Origin: Cobetia amphilecti
GTDB taxonomy: Bacteria > Pseudomonadota > Gammaproteobacteria > Pseudomonadales > Halomonadaceae
Direction of reading: 5' to 3'
DNA: 64,000 nt
NCBI RefSeq assembly: GCF_020217465.1
Contig: NZ_CP084115.1
Span: 3,100,001 to 3,164,000 of the forward strand
Below, piece after piece: positions 29,023 through 38,245 of the stretch. Below the pieces are notes generated by a model. It did not search any database. It worked only from the letters and a program-made list of their open reading frames with translations, and had not been told where the DNA came from. The position numbers were made by a program, and so were the translations under genes. Every line of letters begins with the position of its first letter. The stretch's first letter is position 1.

Positions 29023-29391
29023 TTACTTGGCGACTTTCTGCATGGCCTCGGAGGCGGACTTGGCGTTGCTTTCTGCCAGTTCCTGACCTTTCTTGGCGTA
29101 TTCCTGGTTCAGCTCGACCACTTTCTGGGTGTCGTTCTGCAGCTTCTCGCCCAGAGTCTTGACGGTTTCCTGCTGCTCCTTGACGAAGTTCTTCAGACCT
29201 TCGCTGTCCTTGATCTCGAGCATGGAACGCGCCTGGGTCAGGGAAGCATCAGCATAGGACTTGGTCAGTTCCATCTGTGCGCCGATCAGCTTCTCGCTGT
29301 AATCGATGCTCAGGGCGCTGAACGCACGCAGCGGAGACAGGAACATATCGTCGAACTGCTGAGCGGACTTCTCGAAGTTGGCATTGAACAT
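29023..29391 (-). CDS. phaP: Phasin family protein
   Basis: A 122-residue amphipathic, helical protein of the phasin family, which coats polyhydroxyalkanoate granules and controls their number and size. It is rich in Ala, Glu, Lys and Gln, has no cysteine, and shows long helices with the typical QQFDDMFLSPLRAFSALSID N-terminus and YAKKGQELAESNAKSASEA near the end. GGAGG precedes the ATG. No PHA synthase lies in the window. Its promoter carries two PhaR-like palindromes. Symbol assigned by family; granule binding is inferred. Confidence 0.8.
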   Translation of the reverse strand: MFNANFEKSAQQFDDMFLSPLRAFSALSIDYSEKLIGAQMELTKSYADASLTQARSMLEIKDSEGLKNFVKEQQETVKTLGEKLQNDTQKVVELNQEYAKKGQELAESNAKSASEAMQKVAK

Positions 29392-29562
29392 GTAGGCACC
29401 CTCCAGGGTATTGGCATCACGCTGAAATGAACCGGAGCGTTGCTCCGTTCGGTTATCAGGACTGAACCGGGCTGGTGCACCGTAGTGACCGAGCCATCAT
29501 TATCAAGCCGTCACTATCGAGCCGTCGCGGTCAGATAGTGCTATCGACCAGGTTCCATCCTC

Positions 29563-29602
29563 GCTGCAACGCAGCATAAGACAGTCTTTGTTGCACTGCA
29601 AC
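29563..29602 (-). promoter_or_regulatory. Phasin promoter bracketed by two PhaR-like palindromes
   Basis: On the minus strand TTGCAG (-35, 29601-29596) and TATGCT (-10, 29578-29573) are separated by exactly 17 nt. Two 13-bp palindromes with identical 5-3-5 layout overlap them: GTTGCAGTGCAAC (29590-29602) covers the -35, and GCTGCGTTGCAGC (29563-29575) covers the end of the -10 and start region. The second contains CTGC-N3-GCAG, the site reported for the PHA-sensing repressor PhaR of Paracoccus. The remaining bases of 29392-29858 hold the phasin leader and a repeat array. Confidence 0.55.
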
Positions 29603-29745
29603 ATCAAAAACATCGCAACGACTGATCTGTACGCCCTGGTTGATGCAGTGGCTTGATTGCACTGGAGAAAAACAATCAGAAGTTGAAAAGAAAATTGACG
29701 CCTTGGGGCCCCGTCATGCCACACACCACGCCCTGGAACGCCAGA

Positions 29746-29813
29746 CTGGGCCAAAGTGCTGGGCCATAGGGCTGGGAGGATAAAGGGCTAGGACAGAGGG
29801 CTGAGGCAGAAGC
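29746..29813. repeat. Degenerate 13-16-bp tandem repeats after the NERD gene
   Basis: Five units: CTGGGCCAAAGTG, CTGGGCCATAGGG, CTGGGAGGATAAAGGG, CTAGGACAGAGGG, CTGAGGCAGAAGCC. They lie 45 bp downstream of the NERD stop codon (minus strand). Confidence 0.6.
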
Positions 29814-29858
29814 CCGAAGCTGAAAGCCTGAACTTGAGGATAGCGCCGTGCTGCTGCC

Positions 29859-31154
29859 TCACTGGCATGAGGCGTCGCGACAGCGTTTGCAGAGCAGGCG
29901 CCCGCCCAGCGCGCGTGCCTGATCTGCCTGGCGACAGAAGTCGACACTCTGGGTGGAAAGCCATCGCCGACAGCCCTGACAGCGCGGCAAGCCTTCCTCA
30001 TCCTGCGACTGGGCGGAAGACGCGCCTTGCTGATTGTCGGCCGCAGCACCCGGCTGCTCGCCTGCCGCCTGCGGGCTAGCGGGGCCTTCTCGGCCATCCT
30101 GATCCAGAGCCTGGTGCCCGGGCTGCCAATGCGCGGCCTGCAGCCCTCGGCCCCCAAAACCGCACTGCCGTTTCAGGGCAGCCGTAGATGTCACGCCACG
30201 CTGGACCGCCAGCGTCGTGTCATCCGACGCCCCTTCCATGTCATCGGACTCTGCCGCCATGGCAGCGCTATCGCCTGAGGCCCGCGCCAGTTCTTCAGGC
30301 GATAGCGGCGGTTGCCATAGATAGGCCAGCGGGGATACCTGAGTGGCAGCGTCGCCATCCGTCGCGCGCGTGCCAGCGGCCAGGCCCAGCTCCGCCACCC
30401 AATCCGTGTTGGGGGCCACATGCTGGGTGGCGATGGCGCGCCCCAGCTGGCGCAGGCGGCGCTGATCGAGGCGGTGGGTAAAACTGCGCAGCCGTGTCAC
30501 GTAAGCGGTCTTGCCGCTCACCTGCAGGCACTGACGCTTGAGGCGCGCGAAGGACAGCAGCGCACGACTGTCCACGATATCTTCCGGCGGCCGGCTGACC
30601 TGAGCCGCATCGGCCACCACGATGCGATAGCGCAATTGCGGCTGCAGGGTCATCCCCAGGCGCACAGGCAACAACGAGGAGGCCTCCAGCCATTGCACGA
30701 TGGCGCGGCTACGCTCAGGGATCGCCTGCAAGGGACACGGCGTCACGGCATGCGCCATGACGCCATCTTCGCCTGAGGGTGTCTCGCCGCCCTGCGCGAC
30801 TCGTCCGCTATGGGCCAACAGCTCACCGAAGGGGGTGATCGAGAGCGTCAGATCAAAACAGGAGGCATCCAGCACCCAGACCTGCATGAGGCTGTTGATC
30901 AGCAGGTGATCGATCTCGATCACGCCCTCTGCCTGCGCCAGCCGCACATCATGCAGCACGACCCAATCATCCCGCGTCCCCAACAAGGCATCCAGCTGGC
31001 TTGCCAGCGCACGGCGACGCGCCTGACGGGCACGTATCGCACGCAGGGCCTCCAGCACCTTGTGGCGCTCGGGCGCGGCAAGCGCAGCATCCTGCGCCAG
31101 CACCTCGAGCACCAGCAGGTCGTATTCCCGTGAATCGCAGTCCTTGATCAGCAT
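29859..31154 (-). CDS. NERD-domain protein with C-terminal zinc ribbon
   Basis: A 431-residue protein. The N-terminal part has a nuclease-related domain: GTRDDWVVLHDVRL, then the acidic EGVIEIDHLLIN and VWVLDASCF (about residues 58-95), the arrangement of the NERD fold related to Holliday-junction resolvase-like nucleases. The middle is unassigned. A long Gln/Ala/Gly/Ser-rich segment leads to CQGCRRWL and CKRCRD at the C-terminus, a likely zinc ribbon. Nuclease activity is unproven for most NERD proteins. ATG follows GAGGCGCCC. Confidence 0.72.
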   Translation of the reverse strand: MLIKDCDSREYDLLVLEVLAQDAALAAPERHKVLEALRAIRARQARRRALASQLDALLGTRDDWVVLHDVRLAQAEGVIEIDHLLINSLMQVWVLDASCFDLTLSITPFGELLAHSGRVAQGGETPSGEDGVMAHAVTPCPLQAIPERSRAIVQWLEASSLLPVRLGMTLQPQLRYRIVVADAAQVSRPPEDIVDSRALLSFARLKRQCLQVSGKTAYVTRLRSFTHRLDQRRLRQLGRAIATQHVAPNTDWVAELGLAAGTRATDGDAATQVSPLAYLWQPPLSPEELARASGDSAAMAAESDDMEGASDDTTLAVQRGVTSTAALKRQCGFGGRGLQAAHWQPGHQALDQDGREGPASPQAAGEQPGAAADNQQGASSAQSQDEEGLPRCQGCRRWLSTQSVDFCRQADQARALGGRLLCKRCRDASCQ

Positions 31155-31283
31155 GGGCGCCTCTGGATTAGAGCATTCATATATAACTCAGTGTAGTGCT
31201 CTATTCGCAATCTTTCTTGCCTCTGACTCCGCGGGAGAATCCGCCAGCGGATAGCGGATGACAGTGAAGAAGGCTGAGGGTCA

Positions 31284-32615
31284 TCACTCCTGCGCTGTCT
31301 GAGGCGCGGCCTCCCGGTAGGGCAGCATTGCCGTCACCTGCTGACGCGCCTTGCTGAGCCAACGTGCCTCCTCCTCGACCGCCTCTGCCACCGCCTCCTG
31401 AAGCCCGGGATGCATCAGCCAATGCAGCGACCCGGTGGCATACGCCGCGAAACCGCGACTGATCTTGTGCTCACCCTGGGTGCCGGGATCGAAGCGCTTG
31501 AGCCCTCGCTGCAGGCAGAATTCGAGCCCCTGGTAATAGCAGACCTCGAAGTGCAGACAGTCGGCATGGACTTCGCTGCCCCACCAACGACCATACAGGC
31601 AATCACTGCCGATCAGACACAAGGCTGCCGCCACCGGCGCGCCCTGCTCATCTCGCGCCTGCACCAGCAGCAATCGCTCGGGCATGCTGCGCCTGAGCTG
31701 CTGGAAGAAATCGAGCGGCAGATAAGGGCGCTGGCCGCGCTCGAGATAGGTCATGCAGTAGCAGCGGTAGAAGGCCTCGATATCGTCAGAGCCAATCTGC
31801 GCTCCCTCGAGCCTGGCCAGCGTGAAGCCTTGCTCGGCGACCTTGCGCCGCTCGCGCCGGATCTCCTTGCGCCGTTTGGAACGCAGACTCTCAAGCCAGG
31901 TGGCAAAGTCCGGCTCGCCGCGTGACTGCCAGTGATATTGCATCCCGGGACGCGAAATCAGCTCCGGAATCGCCGCCTGCCAGTCTTGCCGCTCCTCTGC
32001 CGAGACAAACAGCAGATGAAACCCGCTGTGCTCATAACGACGTAGCGCGCTACCCGGCTCAGCCGCGGGTGCGATGCCAGCCTTGAGATGCGGCCATAAC
32101 CACTCAAGCAAGGCACGCCGGGCTGCGGGCGACGCCAACTGTGGCGAGGTGACAAGGCGTGGGCCATCGCTGGGAGTGAACGGCACGGCAGTCAACTGCT
32201 TGGGATAATAGCGCCCACCCGCCTGCTCCAGGGCCTCCGCCCACTGCTGGTCGAACACATATTCGCCACGCGAGTGCAGCTTGAGATAGCGCAGCAGCCC
32301 CGCCAGCAAGCGGCCGTCGGCGTCGCGCACTACCAGATGGGCAGGATGCCAACCACTGCCGGCGCTGGCCGCACCGCAGCTTTCCAGCGCGCTCAGATAG
32401 GCATGTTGCAGGAAGGGATAGTCATCGCCTGCCAGCGCATTCCATTCACTGGCGGTGAGGGCGTCGAGGGAATCCAGCACCTCCAGGCGCCAGCCCTGTT
32501 TCTCTGCGGTACCTGCGGCGCTCGCAGCCTGCTGCTGGCCTGTTGCCGACCCTGTCGCCGCCTGAGCCGCCGACCCTGTCGCAGCCTCATCCTCTGCCTG
32601 CCATTGCCCTGTCAC
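31284..32615 (-). CDS. FemAB/GNAT-like acyltransferase (DUF482-type)
   Basis: A 443-residue protein of the family called peptidogalycan biosynthesis/recognition protein, with a GNAT-like fold. Conserved stretches include FLQHAYLSALESCG near the N-terminus, FVSAEERQDW, and the C-terminal YGRWWGSEVHADCLHFEVCY followed by QGEHKISRGF. A low-complexity Ala/Gly/Gln leader of about 40 residues precedes the core. The start is GTG 32615, supported by GAGGAG 6-7 nt upstream. Substrates of this family are not established. Confidence 0.78.
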   Translation of the reverse strand: MTGQWQAEDEAATGSAAQAATGSATGQQQAASAAGTAEKQGWRLEVLDSLDALTASEWNALAGDDYPFLQHAYLSALESCGAASAGSGWHPAHLVVRDADGRLLAGLLRYLKLHSRGEYVFDQQWAEALEQAGGRYYPKQLTAVPFTPSDGPRLVTSPQLASPAARRALLEWLWPHLKAGIAPAAEPGSALRRYEHSGFHLLFVSAEERQDWQAAIPELISRPGMQYHWQSRGEPDFATWLESLRSKRRKEIRRERRKVAEQGFTLARLEGAQIGSDDIEAFYRCYCMTYLERGQRPYLPLDFFQQLRRSMPERLLLVQARDEQGAPVAAALCLIGSDCLYGRWWGSEVHADCLHFEVCYYQGLEFCLQRGLKRFDPGTQGEHKISRGFAAYATGSLHWLMHPGLQEAVAEAVEEEARWLSKARQQVTAMLPYREAAPQTAQE

Positions 32616-32718
32616 CGTACTCTCCTCATAGTCTTGCCATGCCTACCACTGGTGCAGACATGCCGCACAACCCAGGACATGCTAGTGTGTCGTCATGATG
32701 CAGGACAACGAGACCCAC

Positions 32719-33108
32719 ATGACAGAGACTCCCACGCCGCCCGACGATACGTCCACGAGCGGCTCACAGCCCCAGGGGCGCGCTCAAGAGTCCTCGCAAG
32801 GGCCCTCTCAAGGGCCTTATGCGCCGACCCCGCCCGCGCAGGACACCCACGCCAGCACGAATCTCATGGCAGTGGCCGCCTTTGCCCTGAGCGTGCTCGG
32901 CTGCCTGCTCGCGCCTGCGGCACTCGGCGGCGTCGTGTGTGGCCACATTGCGCGCAGCCAGATCCGCCGCAGTGGCGAAGCCGGTGACAGCTGGGCCCTG
33001 GCCGGACTGATTCTCGGCTACCTGCTGATCGCCCTATCGCTGGCCGGCCTGCTGATGTTCGGCGGCATGATGCTGACCATGTTCGGCATAATGGCATTCA
33101 GCACCTGA
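32719..33108 (+). CDS. DUF4190 small membrane protein
   Basis: A protein of about 129 residues with a Pro/Ser/Gln-rich hydrophilic N-terminus and the DUF4190 hairpin: a helix (MAVAAFALSVLGCLLAPAAL), a loop GGVVCGHIARSQIRRSGEAG and a second long hydrophobic segment to the C-terminus. The loop pattern is the family hallmark; function unknown. ATG 32719 has a weak GAG upstream; ATG 32695 is the alternative and would add eight residues. Divergent from the FemAB-like gene. Confidence 0.75.
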   Translation: MTETPTPPDDTSTSGSQPQGRAQESSQGPSQGPYAPTPPAQDTHASTNLMAVAAFALSVLGCLLAPAALGGVVCGHIARSQIRRSGEAGDSWALAGLILGYLLIALSLAGLLMFGGMMLTMFGIMAFST

Positions 33109-33278
33109 CCAGCGCCTGACCAGCGCCTAGGCACTCCGGCTTGAACGTGCAGCGCGCCTGCACGGATAATGCGTCGACATTGCTTCCCCGTGCCAGCGGG
33201 GCATGCCTGCCTCTCGCAGCGTCTGCCCTGCCAGCGATTCCGGTTCCCCCGAGCCGCCTTGATACTGAGCGAGCCTCG

Positions 33279-34451
33279 ATGTTGTACTCGATTCTCGATA
33301 ATGATTTCTACAAGTTCACCATGCAGAACGCCGTGGTGAAACTGTTTCCGTATGCGCGCGCTCGCTACGCCTTCATCAACCGTGGCGAGCATTCGTTCCC
33401 GCCGGGGTTCGGCGAGGCCTTGCGCATCGCGGTAGACAACATGGCCGAACTGGCATTGAGCGTGGAAGAGAAATCCTTCCTCGAGCTTCACTGCCCCTTC
33501 CTGGACCCGACCTACCGCGACTTCCTGGCGGGCTTCCGCTTCGATCCCTCCGAAATCACCATCACCCAGACCGGTGATGAGCTGGAGGTGCATATCGAAG
33601 GCTACTGGTATCGCACCATCCTGTGGGAAGTCCCGCTGATGGCGATGATCAGCGAGCTCTGGTATCAGCTGGGCGGAGATCAACGCGACAGCGATCAGGC
33701 CCTGCGCGACAGCACCCTGGCCAAGATCGAGCACTACAAGCGTCTCGGCATCCGCGTGGCGGAATTCGGCACTCGTCGTCGTCACTCCTACGATGTGCAC
33801 GACAAGGTGGTCGCGGGTCTCAAGGACCACGGCCGCGGCTGCTTCATCGGCACCAGCAACGTGCACATGGCACAGCGCCACGGCATCAAGCCGATCGGCA
33901 CGCACGCCCATGAGTGGTTCATGTTTCATGCCGCGCGCTTCGGCTTCAAGATGGCCAACATCCTGGCGCTGGAGAACTGGGTCAAGGTCTATCGCGGTGA
34001 CCTGGGGATCGCCCTGTCTGACACCTTCACCAGCCAGGCCTTCTTCAAGAGCTTCGACAAGAAGTTCGCCAAGCTGTTTGACGGCGTGCGCCACGACAGT
34101 GGTGACCCCATCGACTTCGCCGAGACCACCATCCGTCACTATGAGTCACTGGGCATCGACCCCAAGACCAAGACCATCGTGTTCTCCGATGGTCTGGACA
34201 CCGACAAGGTCGATCGCATCGTGCGCTATTGCGCCGGACGTATCGGCATGTCGTTCGGTATCGGCACCAACTTCACCAATGATGTCGGCCCGCAGCCGAT
34301 GAACATGGTGATCAAGATGACCGAAGCCCGTCCCGAGGGCCAGGAGTGGGTGCCGGTGATCAAGCTGTCCGATGTCTCGAGCAAACACACCGGCGACCCC
34401 GACATGATTCGTCTGGCGCACCAGGTGCTGTCACTCAAGGAGCTGGATTGA
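33279..34451 (+). CDS. pncB: Nicotinate phosphoribosyltransferase PncB
   Basis: A 390-residue NAD-salvage enzyme joining nicotinate and PRPP. It starts MLYSILDNDFYKFTMQNAVV, and carries VAEFGTRRRHSYDVH (active-site region with the phosphorylatable His), GTSNVHMAQRHGIKPIGTHAHEWF and the phosphate-binding VRHDSGDP. Length fits E. coli PncB (400). A longer open frame from 33141 adds 46 unrelated residues. The ribosome-binding site before 33279 is weak (GAG). Confidence 0.95.
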   Translation: MLYSILDNDFYKFTMQNAVVKLFPYARARYAFINRGEHSFPPGFGEALRIAVDNMAELALSVEEKSFLELHCPFLDPTYRDFLAGFRFDPSEITITQTGDELEVHIEGYWYRTILWEVPLMAMISELWYQLGGDQRDSDQALRDSTLAKIEHYKRLGIRVAEFGTRRRHSYDVHDKVVAGLKDHGRGCFIGTSNVHMAQRHGIKPIGTHAHEWFMFHAARFGFKMANILALENWVKVYRGDLGIALSDTFTSQAFFKSFDKKFAKLFDGVRHDSGDPIDFAETTIRHYESLGIDPKTKTIVFSDGLDTDKVDRIVRYCAGRIGMSFGIGTNFTNDVGPQPMNMVIKMTEARPEGQEWVPVIKLSDVSSKHTGDPDMIRLAHQVLSLKELD

Positions 34452-34542
34452 AGCGCACGCTCAGCGATCGCTGAACGCCTTGCCATGGCCTCCTGCCAGA
34501 GACCTTGAAACAGGCTCATGAAATAGCTGCTAGAAAAAGTCC

Positions 34543-34587
34543 CATGAAAAAGCCCGCCCGGAAACTTCCCGGGCGGGCTTTTTCATG
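34543..34587. terminator. Bidirectional terminator between pncB and dlh
   Basis: A 19-bp perfect stem (CATGAAAAAGCCCGCCCGG and complement) with a 7-nt loop and A/T runs at both ends, between convergent genes. Confidence 0.88.
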
Positions 34588-34617
34588 TCGATCACCTTCA
34601 GCACCGGTGACGACGGC

Positions 34618-34656
34618 TCAGGTCTTGCAGCTCAGGTCTTGACGACTCAGGTCTTG
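34618..34656. repeat. Three-copy repeat that duplicates a stop codon
   Basis: CTCAGGTCTTG occurs at 34618-34628, 34631-34641 and 34646-34656. On the minus (coding) strand each copy reads CAAGACCTGAG, and the copy inside the dienelactone hydrolase gene supplies its last codons and TGA stop. The two following copies repeat this gene end. Confidence 0.75.
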
Positions 34657-35513
34657 ACGGACTTCTTCGGTGTCTTGAAGACCTCATTGAACAGGTTGAG
34701 CATGACCTGCCAGGAAGCCGAATCCGCGGCCGCGTCATAGCCCAGCGGCAGATCGTACTTGGCCGCCTTGGCATCCGATTCCGGATTGGTGAAGGCGTGC
34801 TTGGCACCCGGATACTGGATCAGCGTGGTGCGCGTCTCGAGTGACTGGAAGGTCGCGACCAGCTTGTCGAGATCCTCCTGCGCCACCAGCGTATCTGCCG
34901 CGCCATTCTGGATCACGACCCGGCCGGCAAACGGCTCGGGCTCCGTCACGGCAATCGACGGGCTGCCATGGAAGCTGACGACCGCCTTGAGCGGCGCTCC
35001 GGTCAGCGCCATGTTGAGCACCACGGCACCGCCGAAGCAGTAGCCGATCGCCGCCATGCGCTCGCCATCGACTTCCGGGCGTGAGCGCAGCACCGCCAGC
35101 GCCGAATTGAAGCTGGATTCCGCCTTCGGCCAGTCGCTCATCACCGCAGAGGAGAAGGCGCCGGCCTCCTTGGGATGCTCGGCCGTGCGCCCACCGCCAT
35201 ACATGTCGACGGCCATGACCACGTAGCCAAGCCCTGCCAATTGTTCGGCGCGCTTGCGGGCGTAGCTGTTCAAGCCCCACCACTCATGCACCAGCAGGAT
35301 ACCGGGTCGACGCCCCTGCGCCTTGGCATCGCGTGCGATCAGGCCTACGTGCTCCTCACCATTGGCCCTATAGGTCACCGTCTCCGTGACCACCTGCGGC
35401 CCCTCGAGACGATTGACCAGCGGTGCATCCTCGGCGGCCATGGCCTGTCCGGCGGAAAATACCGACTGTGCAAACAACAGGGTGCCAGCGCACCAGCCAC
35501 GTAACATTCGCAT
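34647..35513 (-). CDS. Exported dienelactone hydrolase family protein
   Basis: A 288-residue alpha/beta hydrolase. A signal peptide (WCAGTLLFAQSVFSAGQAMA, cleavage near residue 26) directs it to the periplasm. The nucleophile is cysteine in IGYCFGGAVVLNMAL (near residue 159); the acid and histidine lie in NGAADTLV and PGAKHAFTNP. It lacks aromatic-degradation neighbours, so the substrate is unknown. AAGGAG lies 6 nt before the ATG. The gene ends inside a tandem repeat. Confidence 0.85.
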   Translation of the reverse strand: MRMLRGWCAGTLLFAQSVFSAGQAMAAEDAPLVNRLEGPQVVTETVTYRANGEEHVGLIARDAKAQGRRPGILLVHEWWGLNSYARKRAEQLAGLGYVVMAVDMYGGGRTAEHPKEAGAFSSAVMSDWPKAESSFNSALAVLRSRPEVDGERMAAIGYCFGGAVVLNMALTGAPLKAVVSFHGSPSIAVTEPEPFAGRVVIQNGAADTLVAQEDLDKLVATFQSLETRTTLIQYPGAKHAFTNPESDAKAAKYDLPLGYDAAADSASWQVMLNLFNEVFKTPKKSVKT

Positions 35514-35608
35514 CGCCTACTCCTTGTATGACGTGATCCACTTGCATGACGCGATCCACAACCCGAGACACCGGCTGCAGGTGTGCCCGATTGATCACCG
35601 GTATTGGC

Positions 35609-38014
35609 TCAATTGTCCTCGCTCAAGGACTGCGATGCCAGCACCACCCGATCGCGACCGCTGCGCTTGGCACTGTAGAGCGCCATATCGGCACGGTGCA
35701 GGTAGCCATCCCGGGTCTCCCCCGGCAGCGGTGTCGCCACTCCCATGCTGATGGTGCAGCGCAGTATCAGCGACTTGAAGCGCACCTCCAGCGCCGCGAT
35801 CTGCTGTCGCAGGCGCTCGGCCATTCCGACACCGGTGGCGGTACCGGCATCGGTGAGCAGGACGGCAAACTCCTCGCCGCCCAGACGCGCAAAGCAGTCA
35901 TCGCGCCGCAGCTGGGCACGACACGCCTCACCAAGACTGATCAGCACCTGATCGCCCGCCGCATGGCCGTGAGTGTCATTGACGCGCTTGAAGTGGTCGA
36001 TATCAAACAGGATCAACGCCATCTGCTCCCGCGATGACGAGCTCAGCAGGGTGTCGAGCGTGTCGAGGAAGCTGGCCCGGGTCATGGCGCCGGTCATGGC
36101 GTCCGTCATCGCTTCATGCTCGCGACGCTGCTCGACCAGCTTGCGCTCATGAATGTTGCGCGACACCGACAGCACGCGCTGATAACGCCCGGTGGCGGGG
36201 TCCATCGAGGGCGTCGAGATCGACTCGAACCACAGCGTATGCCCAGCCTTGTGTTGAATCCTGAAGTCGACTCGAAACACTTCGCCGAGACAGGCGGCAC
36301 GATGGACCTCCTGCGCGATGCGCAGCATGTCATCGGGATGGATCAGCTGCTTGATCTCCTGGCCGATGATCTCCTGCGGGCGATAACCGCAGAGCTTTTC
36401 CACCGAGGGGCTGATGTACTGACAGATGCCGTGGGAGTCCTCGATGCTGACCAGATCGCTGACGGAGTTGAGGATGAAGCGATAGCGCTCCTCGCTCTGG
36501 CGCAGCTCATCCTCGATACGGTATCGAGCGGTGGCATCGTCACAATAGCCATGCCAGATCACGCCGCCCTCGGGGGAGTCGATCACCTGCGGCAGCCCGA
36601 CACACGCCAGCCTGCGCTCCTGACCATCCGGATGCTGATAGCGTATCTCCGCCTCCCAGGGCGATTGCTGCCGGGCACTGGTCTGCAGTGACATGAGCAG
36701 CTGCTCACGCTCGCGACCCGCGATGCGCGCCAGCAGCAGCATGGGGTCGTCGATGACGGCCTGCGGGTCGAGCCCCAGCACTTGCGAGGCAACTGGCGAA
36801 AGGTAGGTATAACGCAGCTCACCCTCCCGACTCAGGCGACACTGGAAGACGACGCCGCGCATCTGCTGGACAAGGTTGTCCAATTGGCGCCGATGCGCTT
36901 CGCACTGGGTGACATCACTGAGCTTGCCGAGCACGGCGGTGACCTCTCCCACAGGCGAGTAACTCAGCTGCATGTCATCCTGGAGATAGCGCTTGCGCCC
37001 ATCCACATGCACGAAGGCGTAACACAGACTCAGACGACTATGGCGCTCCCGCACGGCCTCATCAAAGCGCTGCTGACAGATGGTCAGCTCATCCGGCGCC
37101 AATCGGGCCTGCCAGAGACCCGGGCTGGCCATCAGCAGGTCATGTGAAAGCCCGGTGAGCGCCTCGCTGCCTGCCGACAGATACTCCAATTCCTCTGGCG
37201 GCCATTCACCAGCGGTCGCGTAGTGCGCGCCGGGTGTCTCATCCACCCGCCGCGCCAGACGTTGCTGTTGATCGATCACATGCTCGAGACGTTGATGTAC
37301 CTGGGTGATGTCGCGCGCCATCACGGCCACCTGACGCCCCTCGTCGGCGAGTGAGCGTCCCAGACTGACCATCTGCACGGATAACCTGGATTCCCCCCGC
37401 GGCAGCGACAGGCTGATATCGCATTGCCAGGGTTCGGCTCTCTCCAGGCTACGCAGGACATGAGGGAGGTAGAGGTGCTCAAGCGAGAGGCGGGAATGCG
37501 CACAGGCCGCATCGTGATAGAGATGCCAGGCCGGGTTGGCATGACTGATCACCAGGCTCTCATCCTTGAGCAGCAGGATCGCCATCGGGTCACGGCTGCG
37601 CACCATCATCAGACGATAGGCACGCGCCAGCTGCTGCTCCTGCTCATTGGCCTTGTCACGCTGCGTGATATCCGTCACTCGTCCACACAGCGGATGCCCC
37701 ACACCGGAACTCCACAGACATTCCTCGAGCAACAACATCTGCCCGCTGCGGTCGCGCATGCGATACGTCGTGCGCTCGACCCGCCCCATCGAGGCGCGAA
37801 AGTCACTCAACCGCTGCCGGTCGGCGGTGATCACCAGCGAAAGCCAGAGCTCCGGCTGCTTGAGAAAATCCCGCACCGTATATCCCAGCAGGTGTTCCGC
37901 CGCTGCATTCATGGCAATCAGGCGCTGACCATCAGCACTGAGCGTGAACAACACATCTGCCACGACAGCATAATGATGCTGCAGCAAACGACTATCCGCG
38001 AATGATTCAGGCAA
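35609..38014 (-). CDS. Diguanylate cyclase with five PAS domains
   Basis: An 801-residue soluble protein. Five PAS/PAC-like modules can be delimited (about residues 10-120, 130-240, 250-365, 370-490 and 500-620), each ending in a VTDITQ- or SRNIHE-like stretch. A GGDEF domain follows (about 630-795) with active-site GGEEF in RLGGEEFAVLLT. The product-inhibition I-site RRDD lies five residues before it, so feedback by cyclic di-GMP is likely. There is no EAL domain or membrane segment. The start is TTG 38014 with AGGGG upstream; no ATG occurs before the first PAS. Confidence 0.87.
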   Translation of the reverse strand: MPESFADSRLLQHHYAVVADVLFTLSADGQRLIAMNAAAEHLLGYTVRDFLKQPELWLSLVITADRQRLSDFRASMGRVERTTYRMRDRSGQMLLLEECLWSSGVGHPLCGRVTDITQRDKANEQEQQLARAYRLMMVRSRDPMAILLLKDESLVISHANPAWHLYHDAACAHSRLSLEHLYLPHVLRSLERAEPWQCDISLSLPRGESRLSVQMVSLGRSLADEGRQVAVMARDITQVHQRLEHVIDQQQRLARRVDETPGAHYATAGEWPPEELEYLSAGSEALTGLSHDLLMASPGLWQARLAPDELTICQQRFDEAVRERHSRLSLCYAFVHVDGRKRYLQDDMQLSYSPVGEVTAVLGKLSDVTQCEAHRRQLDNLVQQMRGVVFQCRLSREGELRYTYLSPVASQVLGLDPQAVIDDPMLLLARIAGREREQLLMSLQTSARQQSPWEAEIRYQHPDGQERRLACVGLPQVIDSPEGGVIWHGYCDDATARYRIEDELRQSEERYRFILNSVSDLVSIEDSHGICQYISPSVEKLCGYRPQEIIGQEIKQLIHPDDMLRIAQEVHRAACLGEVFRVDFRIQHKAGHTLWFESISTPSMDPATGRYQRVLSVSRNIHERKLVEQRREHEAMTDAMTGAMTRASFLDTLDTLLSSSSREQMALILFDIDHFKRVNDTHGHAAGDQVLISLGEACRAQLRRDDCFARLGGEEFAVLLTDAGTATGVGMAERLRQQIAALEVRFKSLILRCTISMGVATPLPGETRDGYLHRADMALYSAKRSGRDRVVLASQSLSEDN

Positions 38015-38245
38015 CGTGAAACCCCTTCTCTGTCATGCGGTTTGCTCAAGAATGCCCTATCCATGGCGCTGGCAGCCAGCAGTACCCCCAACGCTTGGTT
38101 GCGCGAAGATCCGGGCAGATGACGGCATATGAACGATGGCGACCTTTGCCTTTGCGTCTGACTATCTCCCTTATCGGCAGCGCTGGCGCAATTGTTGTGG
38201 GCGAATATCACGCAAGCGGCACCGAAGGGAAAACCTCATGGATGC

